Below, in pieces: positions 16,249 through 26,011 of a stretch of 64,000 bases of DNA. The stretch is from Microbulbifer agarilyticus (GTDB taxonomy: Bacteria; Pseudomonadota; Gammaproteobacteria; Pseudomonadales; Cellvibrionaceae). A program made the translations under genes and the position numbers. The DNA lies in assembly GCF_019800665.1 (NCBI RefSeq), contig NZ_JAHVKO010000005.1, positions 62,001 through 126,000 on the forward strand, given 5' to 3'. The stretch's first letter is position 1, and each line of letters opens with the position of its first letter. The notes under the pieces are model-generated. The model was given only the letters and a program-made list of their open reading frames with translations. It did not search any database and was not told the DNA's origin.

Positions 16249-17718
16249 ATGCAGTTTACCGCCAAGGTCACCGATATTCTCAAACAGCGCAGTGCCTGCG
16301 CGATTCTCGCCGTCGACAACAAGAACCGTCTCACCGAAAGCGGCAGCGCACTGGACAAGGCAAATGGCGGCCTTTTGAGCAAAATCCTGAAACGCGGCGA
16401 TCTGGGCAGTGCTGCGGGCAGCACTCTGATGGTCCCGACCGTGGAAGGTGGCGCCGAGCGCGTAGTACTGGTGCGCACCCCGAAGCCCCCTGTTTCCCAG
16501 GCGGAATTCCGCAAAGTGGCCAACAGCAGCGCCACGGCCGTTAAATCCCTCAAAGACGCCTCCTCTTACCTGGCCGAAGTGTCAGTAAAAGACGCCGACG
16601 TCACCTGGCAGGCCGCGCAAATCGCACTCGCCGCTGGCCTTGCCAGCTACAAATTCACCCGCTGCCACAGCGATGCCAAGCCAAACCCACTGGCGAAGTT
16701 CACCGTGCATGCATCGGACAAGAAGCAGTTGAAAGCGGTGCAAAAAGGTGTGGAGCTCGGCGGTGGCCAGGCGCTCGGCAGCAATGTCGCGCGCGAACTG
16801 GGTAACCTCCCCGGCAATATCTGTACCCCGAGCTATCTGGTGGGCGAAGCCAAGGCGCTGGCGAAAAAACATGCAAAACTGTCCACCACTGTGCTGGACA
16901 ACAAGAAGATGGAATCCCTGGGCATGGGCTCCTTCATGAGCGTTGCCAAGGGCAGTGACGAGCCGGCGGCGATGATTGCCATGAACTACAAGGGCGGCAA
17001 AGCCGGCCAGAAGCCGATCGTGCTGGTGGGTAAAGGCATCACCTTCGATACCGGCGGTATCAGCCTGAAGCCGGGCGCAGCCATGGACGAAATGAAGTTC
17101 GACATGTGCGGCGCGGCCAGCGTGTTCGGCGTAATGAATGCACTGGTTGAAATGAACGCACCGGTGAACGTGGTTGGTGTTGTTGCTGCTGCCGAAAATA
17201 TGCCCAGCGGTCGTGCCAGCAAGCCCGGCGATATCGTGACCTCCATGAGCGGCAAAACCATCGAGATCCTCAACACCGATGCGGAAGGCCGACTGGTACT
17301 GTGTGACGCACTGACCTGGGCGGGCAAATTCAAGCCCAGTGTGGTGATCGACGTGGCCACCCTGACCGGCGCCTGTGTAATCGCCCTTGGCCATCATGCC
17401 ACTGGCCTGTACGCCAACCAGGACAAGCTTGCTAACGACCTAATCGCCGCCGGTGAGACCAGTGGTGACCGCGCCTGGCGCATGCCGTTGTGGGACGAGT
17501 ACCAGCCCATGCTGAACTCCAACTTTGCTGATATGCAAAATATTGGTGGTCGGGAGGCCGGCTCCGTAACGGCAGCGTGTTTCCTGGCCCGCTTTGCCGA
17601 AGACTACAACTGGGCGCACCTGGATATCGCAGGTAGTGCGTGGAAGTCCGGCGCCGCGAAAGGTGCAACCGGCCGTCCAGTACCGCTGCTGCTGCAATAC
17701 ATCCTGAACAAAAAGTAA
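16249..17718 (+). CDS. pepA: Cytosol aminopeptidase PepA
   Basis: A 489-residue M17 leucyl aminopeptidase with two metal ions. The C-terminal catalytic domain shows GKGITFDTGGISLKP, DMCGAASV and the family signature NTDAEGRLVLCDAL, which together provide the metal ligands. The N-terminal domain (about residues 1-160) is more variable. In E. coli PepA also binds DNA in Xer recombination and carAB control. Followed directly by two structured repeat elements. Confidence 0.96.
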   Translation: MQFTAKVTDILKQRSACAILAVDNKNRLTESGSALDKANGGLLSKILKRGDLGSAAGSTLMVPTVEGGAERVVLVRTPKPPVSQAEFRKVANSSATAVKSLKDASSYLAEVSVKDADVTWQAAQIALAAGLASYKFTRCHSDAKPNPLAKFTVHASDKKQLKAVQKGVELGGGQALGSNVARELGNLPGNICTPSYLVGEAKALAKKHAKLSTTVLDNKKMESLGMGSFMSVAKGSDEPAAMIAMNYKGGKAGQKPIVLVGKGITFDTGGISLKPGAAMDEMKFDMCGAASVFGVMNALVEMNAPVNVVGVVAAAENMPSGRASKPGDIVTSMSGKTIEILNTDAEGRLVLCDALTWAGKFKPSVVIDVATLTGACVIALGHHATGLYANQDKLANDLIAAGETSGDRAWRMPLWDEYQPMLNSNFADMQNIGGREAGSVTAACFLARFAEDYNWAHLDIAGSAWKSGAAKGATGRPVPLLLQYILNKK

Positions 17719-17748
17719 ACAACCCCAAAAACGAAGCTCTAAATATGG

Positions 17749-17870
17749 GCTAAGGCCCTGCCACCGGTAACGGTTCGCAGGACCTTCCGCGAGAGGGACC
17801 TCGCGGAAGAGCCCCCAGGGATGGGTTCACGGCGTGTCCTGTGAACCGTTACCGGTGGTAGGGCCGCCAC
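17749..17870 (+). repeat. Double-hairpin repeat element, copy 1 (downstream of pepA)
   Basis: Outer arms 17754-17783 and 17836-17865 pair over 30 bp with 28 Watson-Crick pairs and two G-U pairs. Inside are hairpin 1 (17784-17809, 10-bp perfect stem, loop AGGGAC) and hairpin 2 (CCC, loop AGGGAT, GGG, then TTCACGGCGT). The two loop GGA sites are 23 nt apart. Ends: 5' GCTAAGG, 3' CGCCAC. Lies tail-to-tail with copy 2. Confidence 0.88.
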
Positions 17871-17902
17871 AGCGGTTAGATTAACCCTCTGAATCGAGGG
17901 GC

Positions 17903-18026
17903 GTGGCGGTGCCACTACCGGGGACAGCTGTGCGAGACACGCCGTGAACCCATCCATGGGGGCTCTTCTAAAACATCCCTGTTTTAGAAGGTCTCGCACA
18001 GCTGCCCCCGGTAGCGTCACCTTCGC
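17903..18026 (-). repeat. Double-hairpin repeat element, copy 2 (upstream of holC)
   Basis: Same architecture on the minus strand. Arms 17908-17938 and 17991-18021: 31 positions with 28 Watson-Crick pairs, two G-U (read on the minus strand) and one mismatch. Hairpin 1 has a 10-bp stem and loop AGGGAT; hairpin 2 is CCC, loop ATGGAT, GGG. GGA spacing is 23 nt. 5' GCGAAGG, 3' CGCCAC. The hairpin 2 module is nearly identical to copy 1, whereas the arms differ. Confidence 0.88.
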
Positions 18027-18056
18027 AAATAGCTGAAGTAGCTCTTTTCAACCATC

Positions 18057-18482
18057 ATGACCCGAATAGATTTTTACGTATTGGCTTCTGAGAATCCCGA
18101 TGAGATTCAGAACTTTGCCTGTCGTCTCGCAGAAAAAGCGTTCCGCAATGGCCTCAAGGTACTGATCGCTGTGGATAACGGCGAGCAAGCCAAGCAACTG
18201 GACGAGCTGCTGTGGACATTTCGTGAGGACAGCTTTCTGCCGCACGCGCCCCAGAACCTCGACCAGCAGGCCGCGATTGAGGTCAACAGCGGCGAAGATC
18301 CCGGCCAACATCACGGCCTACTGATCAACCTGTGTGCGGATATCCCCGGCTGGTTCAGCCGATTCGACCGGCTAGCCGAGATTGTCTGCCAGCATCCCGA
18401 CTCCCTGGCACGGTCAAGAACTCGATACAGTCACTTCCGCGACCGCGGATATCCGTTACAATCCCATAAAATTGGCAACTGA
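18057..18482 (+). CDS. holC: DNA polymerase III subunit chi
   Basis: A 141-residue chi subunit, which links the clamp loader (through psi) to single-stranded DNA-binding protein. The N-terminus TRIDFYVLASENPDEIQNFACRL and the segments FREDSFLPHAP and LLINLC are typical. Position between pepA and valS is the conserved location. The C-terminus (SRTRYSHFRDRGYPLQSHKIGN) matches the usual family ending. The start is 30 bases past the edge of repeat copy 2. Confidence 0.93.
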   Translation: MTRIDFYVLASENPDEIQNFACRLAEKAFRNGLKVLIAVDNGEQAKQLDELLWTFREDSFLPHAPQNLDQQAAIEVNSGEDPGQHHGLLINLCADIPGWFSRFDRLAEIVCQHPDSLARSRTRYSHFRDRGYPLQSHKIGN

Positions 18483-18503
18483 TCAGAACCCGAACCTAAT
18501 TCC

Positions 18504-19511
18504 ATGTCCGGCCGCAAAAAAAACAGAAAGCACCGCCACGGCCAGCCGCCGCACGAACTGCTGAACGAGCTGAGTTCGCTGCACGAGCTGCTGGGCAGTG
18601 ACATGGAAGCGGATATTCCCCTGCTGGATCAGGTAGCCGCCCCCACTTCCGCTGGCAACACCGCGAAGCCCCAGCAAACCGCTCCTGCCAAACCCGCAGC
18701 GGCAGCCCGCGCACCCAAGGCTCAGCCACGCCCGCTGGAAGAGGCGGACCTGCCGATTCTGTTCAGCCCGATCGACGAAGAATTGGACGATGAATACGCT
18801 CCGATACTGAGTGATGCAGACCGTGAACTACTGCGCCCTCTGCAAGACCTTCCACGCGCAGCGTCGAGCAATGCTATTCAGCCAGAGACGGCAAAAGAAA
18901 AGAGCACGGAGCCTCTGCCACCGAAAGACGCTGAGGCGCATGCGGACAACAAGTCCATAGCACGTGAAGAGTTCCAACCAGGCCTGTTCGACACCCCGCA
19001 AAAACGCACGAAGCACGCGGCAAACCCGGCACGCCAAAAGTCCGAGCCAGTACCTGAGCCTGCCGAGAAGCGCGCACCGGCTTCAGCTGGTGCCCCTGTG
19101 ATCGAGCCGGACAACCAAGCCGATAACGCAAAACCAGCCCAGGACAAAGCACAGGCCAGTAAGACTAAGCCTGCCTCTCAAGGAACTGGCGTTGAGAACC
19201 CATTCTTGCCAGCACATATTCGTGCGCGCCTCACCGGCGGGCGGGTACCGCGGCCAGAGAACCAGGCCCTCTCCTCCCCCAAAGCAGAGGCCGCCACATC
19301 AGACGCACAAGCTGCCGCAGTGCAGCTAGAGCATGAATCACCTGCCGCCGCGGAGCCTCCAGCCGCAGAAGGCAGCAGTGAGCCAAAAGAACCCAGTGCA
19401 CGGGAAAAGTTGATCGAGCAGCTTATGGCCGAGCAGCTTCCGGAACTGGAGCGGCAGCTACGCGCAAATATCACGGCCCTGGTAGACGAGATCTACCCGG
19501 AGCAGGATTAA
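18504..19511 (+). CDS. Hypothetical Ala/Pro-rich protein between holC and valS
   Basis: A 335-residue protein without a family I can name. The N-terminus is basic (MSGRKKNRKHRHGQPP) followed by a short helix (HELLNELSSLHELLG). The segment DLPILFSPIDEELDDEYAPILSDAD is acidic and conserved-looking. The middle (about residues 110-290) is low-complexity Ala/Pro/Lys/Glu. The C-terminus has NPFLPAHIRARLTGG and an amphipathic helix with EKLIEQLMAEQLPELERQLR. Short recognition motifs joined by disordered linkers suggest a scaffold or adaptor. Conserved placement next to holC suggests, but does not show, a link with replication. Confidence 0.6.
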   Translation: MSGRKKNRKHRHGQPPHELLNELSSLHELLGSDMEADIPLLDQVAAPTSAGNTAKPQQTAPAKPAAAARAPKAQPRPLEEADLPILFSPIDEELDDEYAPILSDADRELLRPLQDLPRAASSNAIQPETAKEKSTEPLPPKDAEAHADNKSIAREEFQPGLFDTPQKRTKHAANPARQKSEPVPEPAEKRAPASAGAPVIEPDNQADNAKPAQDKAQASKTKPASQGTGVENPFLPAHIRARLTGGRVPRPENQALSSPKAEAATSDAQAAAVQLEHESPAAAEPPAAEGSSEPKEPSAREKLIEQLMAEQLPELERQLRANITALVDEIYPEQD

Positions 19512-19536
19512 GCGGCCCCCAAAGCACGCACAAGAT

Positions 19537-19564
19537 TTGCCCCTCCTCGGCCCAGCGGTATAAT
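19537..19564 (+). promoter_or_regulatory. Candidate sigma-70 promoter for valS
   Basis: TTGCCC, 16-bp spacer, TATAAT at 19559-19564, about 90 bp before the valS start. It begins 25 bases after the preceding gene's stop. Confidence 0.6.
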
Positions 19565-19655
19565 TCCGCCCCTTTTTCTCTATTCTCTAATTTTAATGGC
19601 CCGGGAAATTGTGACCCGGCAGCCAGCCCATACAACGCAAGGTATTCCCCCGCGC

Positions 19656-22427
19656 ATGGACAAGACATACCAGCCCAACGCCATCGAACAACAGTGGTAC
19701 AAAACCTGGGAAGAAAACGACTACTTCAAGCCTTCCGGTAATACCGAAGCCACCCCCTACAGCATCATGATTCCGCCGCCGAACGTCACCGGCAGCCTGC
19801 ACATGGGCCACGGCTTCCAGGAATCCATCATGGACGCGCTGATTCGCTACCACCGTATGAAGGGCGACAACACCCTGTGGCAAGTGGGTACCGACCACGC
19901 CGGTATCGCCACCCAGATGGTGGTGGAACGCCTGCTGGCCGCCGATGGCAAGAATCGCCATGAGCTGGGCCGCGACAAGTTCATTGAGAAAGTGTGGGAA
20001 TGGAAGGAAGAATCCGGCGGCAACATCACGCGTCAGCTGCGTCGCCTGGGCGCCAGCCCGGACTGGTCCCGCGAACGTTTCACCATGGACGACGGTTTCT
20101 ACAAAGCGGTGCAGGAAGTCTTCATTCGCCTGTACGAAGACGATCTGATTTACCGCGGCAAGCGTCTGGTGAACTGGGATCCGAAACTGCACACCGCGAT
20201 TTCCGACCTGGAAGTGCTGAACGAAGAAGAACAAGGCAGCCTGTGGCATTTCCGCTACCCGCTGTCTGACGGTTCCGGCCACCTTGTGGTTGCCACTACT
20301 CGTCCGGAAACCATGCTGGGTGATACCGCCGTCGCCGTGCACCCGGAAGACGAACGTTACAAGCACCTGATCGGCAAAACCATCAAGCTGCCGCTGGCGG
20401 ATCGTGAGATCCCGATCATCGCCGACGACTATGTCGATCTGGAGTTCGGTACCGGCTGCGTGAAGATCACCCCGGCCCACGACTTCAACGACTATGAGAT
20501 GGGCCAGCGCCACGATCTGGAAATGATCAACATCCTCGACCAGGACGCCAACCTCAACGACAACGTGCCGGAGAAATACCGCGGCATGGAGCGTTTTGCT
20601 GCACGCACGCAGGTGGTCGATGACTTGGACGCGTTGGGCCTGCTGGAGAAAATCGAACCGCACACATTGAAGGTTCCGCGCGGCGACCGCAGTGGCGTAG
20701 TCATTGAGCCGTGGCTCACCGACCAGTGGTATGTAAAAACCCAGCCGCTGGCGGATGAGGCTATCAAGGTTGTCGAAGACGGCCGCGTTGAATTCGTGCC
20801 GAAAAACTACGAGAACATGTACTTCTCCTGGATGCGCGACATTCAGGACTGGTGTATTTCCCGTCAGCTGTGGTGGGGTCACCGTATCCCCGCATGGTAC
20901 GACAACGACGGCAAGGTATACGTTGGCCGCAGTGAAGAAGACGTGCGTGAAAAGCACAACCTCGGCGACATCGAGCTGCGCCAGGACGACGATGTGCTCG
21001 ATACCTGGTTCTCCTCGGGCCTGTGGACCTTCGGCACCCTGGGCTGGCCGGAAGAAACACCGGAACTGGAAATGTTCCACCCCACCAGCGTGCTGGTAAC
21101 CGGCTTCGACATCATCTTCTTCTGGGTTGCGCGCATGATGATGCTGACCCTCTACTTCAAGAAGGAAGTGCCATTTAAAACCGTATACGTGCACGGCCTG
21201 GTACGTGACGGCCAGGGCCAGAAGATGTCCAAATCCAAGGGCAATGTACTGGACCCGATCGATCTGATCGACGGTATCGACCTGGAAAGCCTGGTGACCA
21301 AACGCACCGCGGGCATGCAGGTGCCGCGCCTGCGCGAGAAAATCGAAAAGCAGACCCGCAAGGAATTCCCGGAAGGCCTCGCCGCCTACGGTACCGATGC
21401 CCTGCGTTACACCTATTACTCGCTGGCCTCTACCGGCCGCGACATTAAGTTTGATGTAGGCCGTATCGAAGGCTTCCGCAACTTCTGTAACAAGATCTGG
21501 AATGCGTCCCGTTATGTTTTGCAAAACTGCGACGGCCACGACTGCGGGCAGGACAGCAGCGAAGACTTCGAACTGAGCATCGCCGACCGCTGGATTATTT
21601 CTCAGCTACAGCGCACCGAAATTGCAGTCAAGGAAGCCATCGAAAGCTACCGCTTTGACCTGGCCTCCCAGGCGCTGTACGACTTCGTGTGGAGCGAGTA
21701 CTGCAGCTGGTACCTGGAGCTTTCCAAGCCGGTACTGTGGGACGACAACGCCAGCGACGCAGTGAAAAAAGGTACCCGCCGCACACTAATCCGCGTGCTG
21801 GAAACCATCCTGCGCATGGCGCACCCGCTGATGCCGTACATCACTGAAGAAATCTGGCAGCGCGCTAAAGAGCTGGCGGGCAAGGCCGGCGACACCATCA
21901 TGTTGCAGCCCTACCCGGAAGCCAACGAGCACCGCATCGACGAAAATGCCGAAGCGGCGATCGCCTGGTTGAAAGGTGTGATCGAAGGCGTACGTAATAT
22001 TCGCGGTGAAATGAACATTTCCCCGGCGAAGAAAATCCCGCTGATCCTGCGCAACGGTTCCGAACGCGACGAAGAACTGCTGAAGCAGACCCGCAGCCTG
22101 CTGACCAAGCTGGCAAGCCTGGAATCCATCGAATCTCTGGAAGCCGGTGCGGAAGCGCCAGCCTCCTCCACTGCACTGGTGGGCGAGCTGGAGCTGCTGG
22201 TACCAATGGCAGGACTGATCGATGTGGAAGCGGAAAGCGCGCGGGTTCAGAAGGAACTCGACAAGCTGGACAAGGACCTCGCCAGTGTTGCCGGCAAGCT
22301 GAAAAACCCGAACTTTGTGAATAAGGCACCGGAAGCGGTGGTGAACAAGGAAAAGGAAAGACTGGCCGATCTGGAAAGCGCGCGCACGCGCTTTGCGGAA
22401 CAGCTGGAGTCTCTGAAGAACCTGTAA
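19656..22427 (+). CDS. valS: Valyl-tRNA synthetase
   Basis: A 923-residue class I synthetase. The start at 19656 ([15 protein letters not shown]) matches the family; the open frame extends 20 codons upstream without homology. Signature [13 protein letters not shown] (HIGH class) at about residues 40-52, [10 protein letters not shown] next, the editing domain in the middle ([13 protein letters not shown]), KMSKSKGN near residue 525, the anticodon-binding domain and a C-terminal coiled coil (about 855-923). Complete, with no missing catalytic motif. Confidence 0.97.
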   Translation: MDKTYQPNAIEQQWYKTWEENDYFKPSGNTEATPYSIMIPPPNVTGSLHMGHGFQESIMDALIRYHRMKGDNTLWQVGTDHAGIATQMVVERLLAADGKNRHELGRDKFIEKVWEWKEESGGNITRQLRRLGASPDWSRERFTMDDGFYKAVQEVFIRLYEDDLIYRGKRLVNWDPKLHTAISDLEVLNEEEQGSLWHFRYPLSDGSGHLVVATTRPETMLGDTAVAVHPEDERYKHLIGKTIKLPLADREIPIIADDYVDLEFGTGCVKITPAHDFNDYEMGQRHDLEMINILDQDANLNDNVPEKYRGMERFAARTQVVDDLDALGLLEKIEPHTLKVPRGDRSGVVIEPWLTDQWYVKTQPLADEAIKVVEDGRVEFVPKNYENMYFSWMRDIQDWCISRQLWWGHRIPAWYDNDGKVYVGRSEEDVREKHNLGDIELRQDDDVLDTWFSSGLWTFGTLGWPEETPELEMFHPTSVLVTGFDIIFFWVARMMMLTLYFKKEVPFKTVYVHGLVRDGQGQKMSKSKGNVLDPIDLIDGIDLESLVTKRTAGMQVPRLREKIEKQTRKEFPEGLAAYGTDALRYTYYSLASTGRDIKFDVGRIEGFRNFCNKIWNASRYVLQNCDGHDCGQDSSEDFELSIADRWIISQLQRTEIAVKEAIESYRFDLASQALYDFVWSEYCSWYLELSKPVLWDDNASDAVKKGTRRTLIRVLETILRMAHPLMPYITEEIWQRAKELAGKAGDTIMLQPYPEANEHRIDENAEAAIAWLKGVIEGVRNIRGEMNISPAKKIPLILRNGSERDEELLKQTRSLLTKLASLESIESLEAGAEAPASSTALVGELELLVPMAGLIDVEAESARVQKELDKLDKDLASVAGKLKNPNFVNKAPEAVVNKEKERLADLESARTRFAEQLESLKNL

Positions 22428-22447
22428 CATTCCCGGTTCTTCAGAAC

Positions 22448-22478
22448 AAAAAAGGCGAGCTTCTAGCTCGCCTTTTTT
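22448..22478 (+). terminator. Rho-independent terminator after valS
   Basis: AAAAAAGGCGAGC, loop TTCTA, GCTCGCC, then six T. Strong stem and T tract 20 bases past the valS stop. It can also act on the convergent minus-strand operon. Confidence 0.92.
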
Positions 22479-22535
22479 ATGCACTCATTTAAATTTACTA
22501 GATGAGCCGATTCGGTTTCTCAACCGTTTAGTCAA

Positions 22536-23522
22536 TTATCCCATCGGCTCGGCCGCGAAATAATCCATCGAGTAGGCCACTCGCTCATCCACGCCCTTTT
22601 CCAACTGCTCAAGATCCATCTTCTCGATATGCTCCAGGCGCGTGCGCAGACCAACACCATTGGCGATCTGGATCGCGAGGCCGGGGCGCGCATTGGCTTC
22701 CAGCAACAGCGGCCCACGCCGGCGGTCCAGCACAATGTCGCAGCCGAGATACCCGAGACCGGTCATCTCATAACAACTGGCCGCAAGTCGCACCAACTCC
22801 TTCCAGTCCGGCACTTCCAGGTCCGAAAAACGCATTTCCGTGTCCGGGTGCTGGTCGATTCGAACACCGTGCTGCACCGCATGGCAGGATTTACCCGTTG
22901 CCAGATCCACCCCCACGCCCACGGCGCCCTGGTGCAGGTTCGCCTTGCCATCGGAAACGTGCGTAGAGCAACGCAGCATGGCCATAACCGGATAACCGCG
23001 AAACACAATCACGCGGATATCCGGCACGCCCTCATAGGAATACTTGTCGAACACCGGATCGAAATCCACCAGCGCCTCGATCATCACCCGGTCCGGCTTA
23101 CCGCCCAAGCTGTACAGGCCACTGTGGATATTGCTCACGTGACGCTGAATATCCAGCGCGGTAACTTTGGCTCCCGAGGGCTTTAAATAGTCGTCGCCGT
23201 CGCGCCCGACAATCACCAGAATACCCTTGCCACCAGAGCCCCGCGCCGGTTTGATCACAAACTTGTCCAGCGGCTCGATCACCCCCATTACCCTTCTGCG
23301 GCTTGGCTGTGTTTCAAACGCAGCAATCAATTCCGGCACGGGAATGCGGTAACGCTTTGCCTGGCGCTTGGTATTGAGCTTGTCATCGACGATCGGGTAT
23401 TTGTCGCGGTCATTGTAGCGCGCAATGTAATTTACATTGCGCGCATTCATGCCAAGCACGCCACGCCGATTCAGCGCGAAGGGCGAGACCAGTCCACCGC
23501 GGAACAGATAGGACAGATGCAT
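22536..23522 (-). CDS. RimK-related alpha-L-glutamate ligase-like ATP-grasp protein
   Basis: A 328-residue ATP-grasp enzyme. KFVIKPARGSGGKGILVI is the ATP-binding lysine and glycine-rich loop, and the metal/ATP residues are in LGCDIVLD and LLLEANARPGLAIQ. The N-terminal MHLSYLFRGGLVSPF... GMNARNVNYI is characteristic of the RimK-related subfamily paired with an inactive transglutaminase membrane protein. It probably joins an amino acid or peptide by an amide bond; the acceptor is unknown. Its start overlaps the stop of the upstream gene by one base (TAATG). Last gene of a three-gene cluster. Confidence 0.87.
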   Translation of the reverse strand: MHLSYLFRGGLVSPFALNRRGVLGMNARNVNYIARYNDRDKYPIVDDKLNTKRQAKRYRIPVPELIAAFETQPSRRRVMGVIEPLDKFVIKPARGSGGKGILVIVGRDGDDYLKPSGAKVTALDIQRHVSNIHSGLYSLGGKPDRVMIEALVDFDPVFDKYSYEGVPDIRVIVFRGYPVMAMLRCSTHVSDGKANLHQGAVGVGVDLATGKSCHAVQHGVRIDQHPDTEMRFSDLEVPDWKELVRLAASCYEMTGLGYLGCDIVLDRRRGPLLLEANARPGLAIQIANGVGLRTRLEHIEKMDLEQLEKGVDERVAYSMDYFAAEPMG

Positions 23523-25054
23523 TAGCGCACCAGCTGGCGGAAGCGCGCCAGTTCAGCCAGCCTGAAACCGGTGTAGTTACCGACGATCATAATCACGCCC
23601 AGCAGTACCAGCAGCAGTTCAGGGAAGTTAAACGTCCAGTGCTCGATATAGCGGTTGGTCATCACCCACCAGGCAATCACCGCCACCAGCAGACTGCCAC
23701 CCGCCTGAATCAGAACCTCGTAAGGGCCATCTTCCTCCCACACAATCGACATCCGCTCGATGGTCCAGGCCAGAATAATCATCGGGAAGAAGGTGACCGT
23801 CAGCGCCTGCTCAATGCCCAGCTTGTAACTGATCACACTGATTGCGCCCATCAGGATCACCACCGTCACCACGACGGCGGCGATCCTCGCCACAAGGAGC
23901 AAATTCAACCGACTTAAATAGAAGCGAATCCACAGGCCGAGGATCAGGATCAGGACGAAAATCGACAGGCCGGTAAGTAACTGGGTTTCAATAAACGCAA
24001 TCGCCAGCAGTACCGGCATAAAGGTACCGGAGGTACGCAGGCCGACAAATACCCGCAGTAGCACTACCACCAATGCGCCAACCGGCACCAGCAGAATCAG
24101 CTTGAAGATACTCTGCTGCTCGATAGGCAGGCTGTAAATGGAGAAATCCACCAGGGCTTCTTTTTCCTGGCTGGTACTCAACATGGCAACGTCCCGCGCG
24201 GGCACGTCGTTGGAGATAACCGAGAAGGTCACACGAGAGTTATAACCGCCTTCAACGTCCAGCAGGCTCTTGCCCCCGCGCTGCCAGATAAAGAAGTTCT
24301 TCGGCACACCCGGCGACCCTGTCTGCGGCTCAAACACCACCCAGCGCGTGCCGTCGTATATCTCCAGCAGATCTTCCGGGGACATGCGTCGGCGGTCATC
24401 TTCCAGATAGAGGCCGCGAATACGATGCGCAGGAACATCTGCAGCCGCTAGGACCAAAAGTGCCACATCGACAAAAGAGCGATCTTTGTAGTAGCCGAAA
24501 ATCATGTTGCCGTCCTGGTTGCGGCGGTCAGCCAGGGCGGTCAGCAGTTCGGTGGTAAAGGTTTGCGTGTCGGAAGAACGCTGGCGGGCCGTGTCTACCA
24601 GCGAGTAAATCGCCTGGCGTACCGCCTCCTGTTCGCGAGCAGCCAACAGTGGCTTCACCACTTTGGTGCTCATATCCAGGGGCTGTTCCAGTGCCGCGCC
24701 CGGTGTCTGGTGTACATCGAGCTGATAGAAGAGAGACTGGGGGCCACTGGCCTCGCGCTTGGCCCAGACCGCGCGATACTCGTCGTCTTCCTGAATGATA
24801 TTGAAACCGTAGCCGGAAGAGCTGAAGGTTTCCCCCAGCACTTCCATATTGCGCTGTTCCCTTGGCAGGGTGAGCGCGGCCTTGGCCGGGCCGCCGTCTG
24901 CGGTAAACCCTACCTTGGCCTCAATGGTCCAGACGGTGCGGTATTCACCAGGCAGCAGCGGAAAGCCCAGTTCGACGTTTTTATAGATAGTAAGGCCGGC
25001 GCCCATCAATGTGAGCAGCGCAGCCAGAATATAGACCTGAGCCCGTGGCGACAT
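23522..25054 (-). CDS. UUP1 family membrane protein (inactive transglutaminase-like domain plus 7 TM)
   Basis: A 510-residue membrane protein. One N-terminal helix, then a periplasmic transglutaminase-like domain (about residues 35-300; VLAAADVPAHRIRGLYLEDD and GTRWVVFEPQTGSPG are transglutaminase-fold strands that lack an obvious catalytic Cys), then about seven helices (residues 310-505). The family is known to occur with a RimK-like ligase and an aspartyl-protease-like protein, both present here. It may present a peptide substrate across the membrane (inference). Coupled to the ligase gene by overlapping stop and start codons. Confidence 0.85.
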   Translation of the reverse strand: MSPRAQVYILAALLTLMGAGLTIYKNVELGFPLLPGEYRTVWTIEAKVGFTADGGPAKAALTLPREQRNMEVLGETFSSSGYGFNIIQEDDEYRAVWAKREASGPQSLFYQLDVHQTPGAALEQPLDMSTKVVKPLLAAREQEAVRQAIYSLVDTARQRSSDTQTFTTELLTALADRRNQDGNMIFGYYKDRSFVDVALLVLAAADVPAHRIRGLYLEDDRRRMSPEDLLEIYDGTRWVVFEPQTGSPGVPKNFFIWQRGGKSLLDVEGGYNSRVTFSVISNDVPARDVAMLSTSQEKEALVDFSIYSLPIEQQSIFKLILLVPVGALVVVLLRVFVGLRTSGTFMPVLLAIAFIETQLLTGLSIFVLILILGLWIRFYLSRLNLLLVARIAAVVVTVVILMGAISVISYKLGIEQALTVTFFPMIILAWTIERMSIVWEEDGPYEVLIQAGGSLLVAVIAWWVMTNRYIEHWTFNFPELLLVLLGVIMIVGNYTGFRLAELARFRQLVR

Positions 25055-25169
25055 TCGCCATTCCCCGTATCAAGATAATTTGCAGAATTTAGCGGCGTAT
25101 TCTGCCGAATGCCATTAATTCTGCCATTAAACGCGACACATTTATCGGGATTAGTGTGATTCCCTTGGG

Positions 25170-25868
25170 CTATTTACTGACGATTGGCAGTTGACCGTTG
25201 CCCTGAACAAACTTGCGGCTCACATCAACTACGGCGGAATCCTTGAGGAAGTTGCGCCCTACCTGCAGCGGGAAGTCAAAATCACCGCGCTGCACCAGGT
25301 TCACCTCGACCATGTGGGTAACATCACCAATGGTAAGGCTCATATTCACAATCGGGCGGCGCTGGCGATCAAAGCCCGGGCGCGCTACGCGCACGTGCCG
25401 CTCGATGGGCAGCTCAATTTTTGCCGCCTCGGTCTCTTCGCCATTGGACACGTTAAAGCGCACCCAGTCACTGCCATCCCGCTCAAACCGTGTGAGTTCC
25501 TCGACATGGAGAGAGCTGGTGGCCACGCCAGTATCGATTTGCGCCTTTAAACGCAAATCACCGGGCTCAACCGTCGCGTACTCCTGTGAACCAAGCACCA
25601 ATTTGTCTTTGGCCACCGGTACTTCCACGATGGTCTCGAACTTGCGCTCGATCACTCGCTCAACCACTTTGACTTCAGGCTCGGCACACACCACGGCCTG
25701 GACCGGTGGGCACTGGCCAGGTAGGGCTGCCGCATCAGCGGCTGACGGGGTGTCTTCGAATACATTCACTGTCTCCGGCGCAGCAGCCGGCGCGCGGGAA
25801 TACAGCGATTCGCAGCCGACGAGCACCTGGCTCATCAGCAAAAGGGAAATTAAGGGCAAAAACCGCAT
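25170..25868 (-). CDS. Retropepsin-like putative protease lipoprotein (RimB/ATP-dependent zinc protease family)
   Basis: A 232-residue lipoprotein; start at 25868 (MRFLPLISLLLMSQVLVGC) gives a lipobox Cys. After a linker, the C-terminal domain (about residues 95-232) has AQIDTGVATSSLHV, where DTG is the aspartyl-protease-like motif, and FPLQVGRNFLKDSAVVDVS, which corresponds to the second conserved block. The older family name, ATP-dependent zinc protease, is not supported by the motif. First gene of the cluster with UUP1 and the ligase; the lipoprotein signal places it in the periplasm. Confidence 0.82.
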   Translation of the reverse strand: MRFLPLISLLLMSQVLVGCESLYSRAPAAAPETVNVFEDTPSAADAAALPGQCPPVQAVVCAEPEVKVVERVIERKFETIVEVPVAKDKLVLGSQEYATVEPGDLRLKAQIDTGVATSSLHVEELTRFERDGSDWVRFNVSNGEETEAAKIELPIERHVRVARPGFDRQRRPIVNMSLTIGDVTHMVEVNLVQRGDFDFPLQVGRNFLKDSAVVDVSRKFVQGNGQLPIVSK

Positions 25869-26011
25869 CTGCTTTATTACTACCTTAGGGCGCGCATGAC
25901 GGCCCTGTGTACTGTTATTAAGTAATCCTGGCGGTATGTGATCGGGAGGGCTCCTTGCTACCCGATTTTTGCAAAGTCCGGATACTACCTTATCCACTTA
26001 ACATCTGCACA

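Noticed and set aside
17739-18020. 93-codon open frame covering the two repeat elements (reads APMDGFTACLAQL)
   Set aside because: Wholly composed of the inverted repeats. Short frames of this kind also arise in copies 3, 4 and 5, so such hypothetical proteins are artefacts of the element.
17749-18026. Integron attC sites
   Set aside because: Single-strand folding and size are similar, but the conserved attC ends (RYYYAAC/GTTRRRY) are missing, there are no cassette arrays and no integrase.
19593-21539. 648-codon open frame antisense to valS
   Set aside because: Same effect: antisense to a well-supported synthetase with no recognisable motif.
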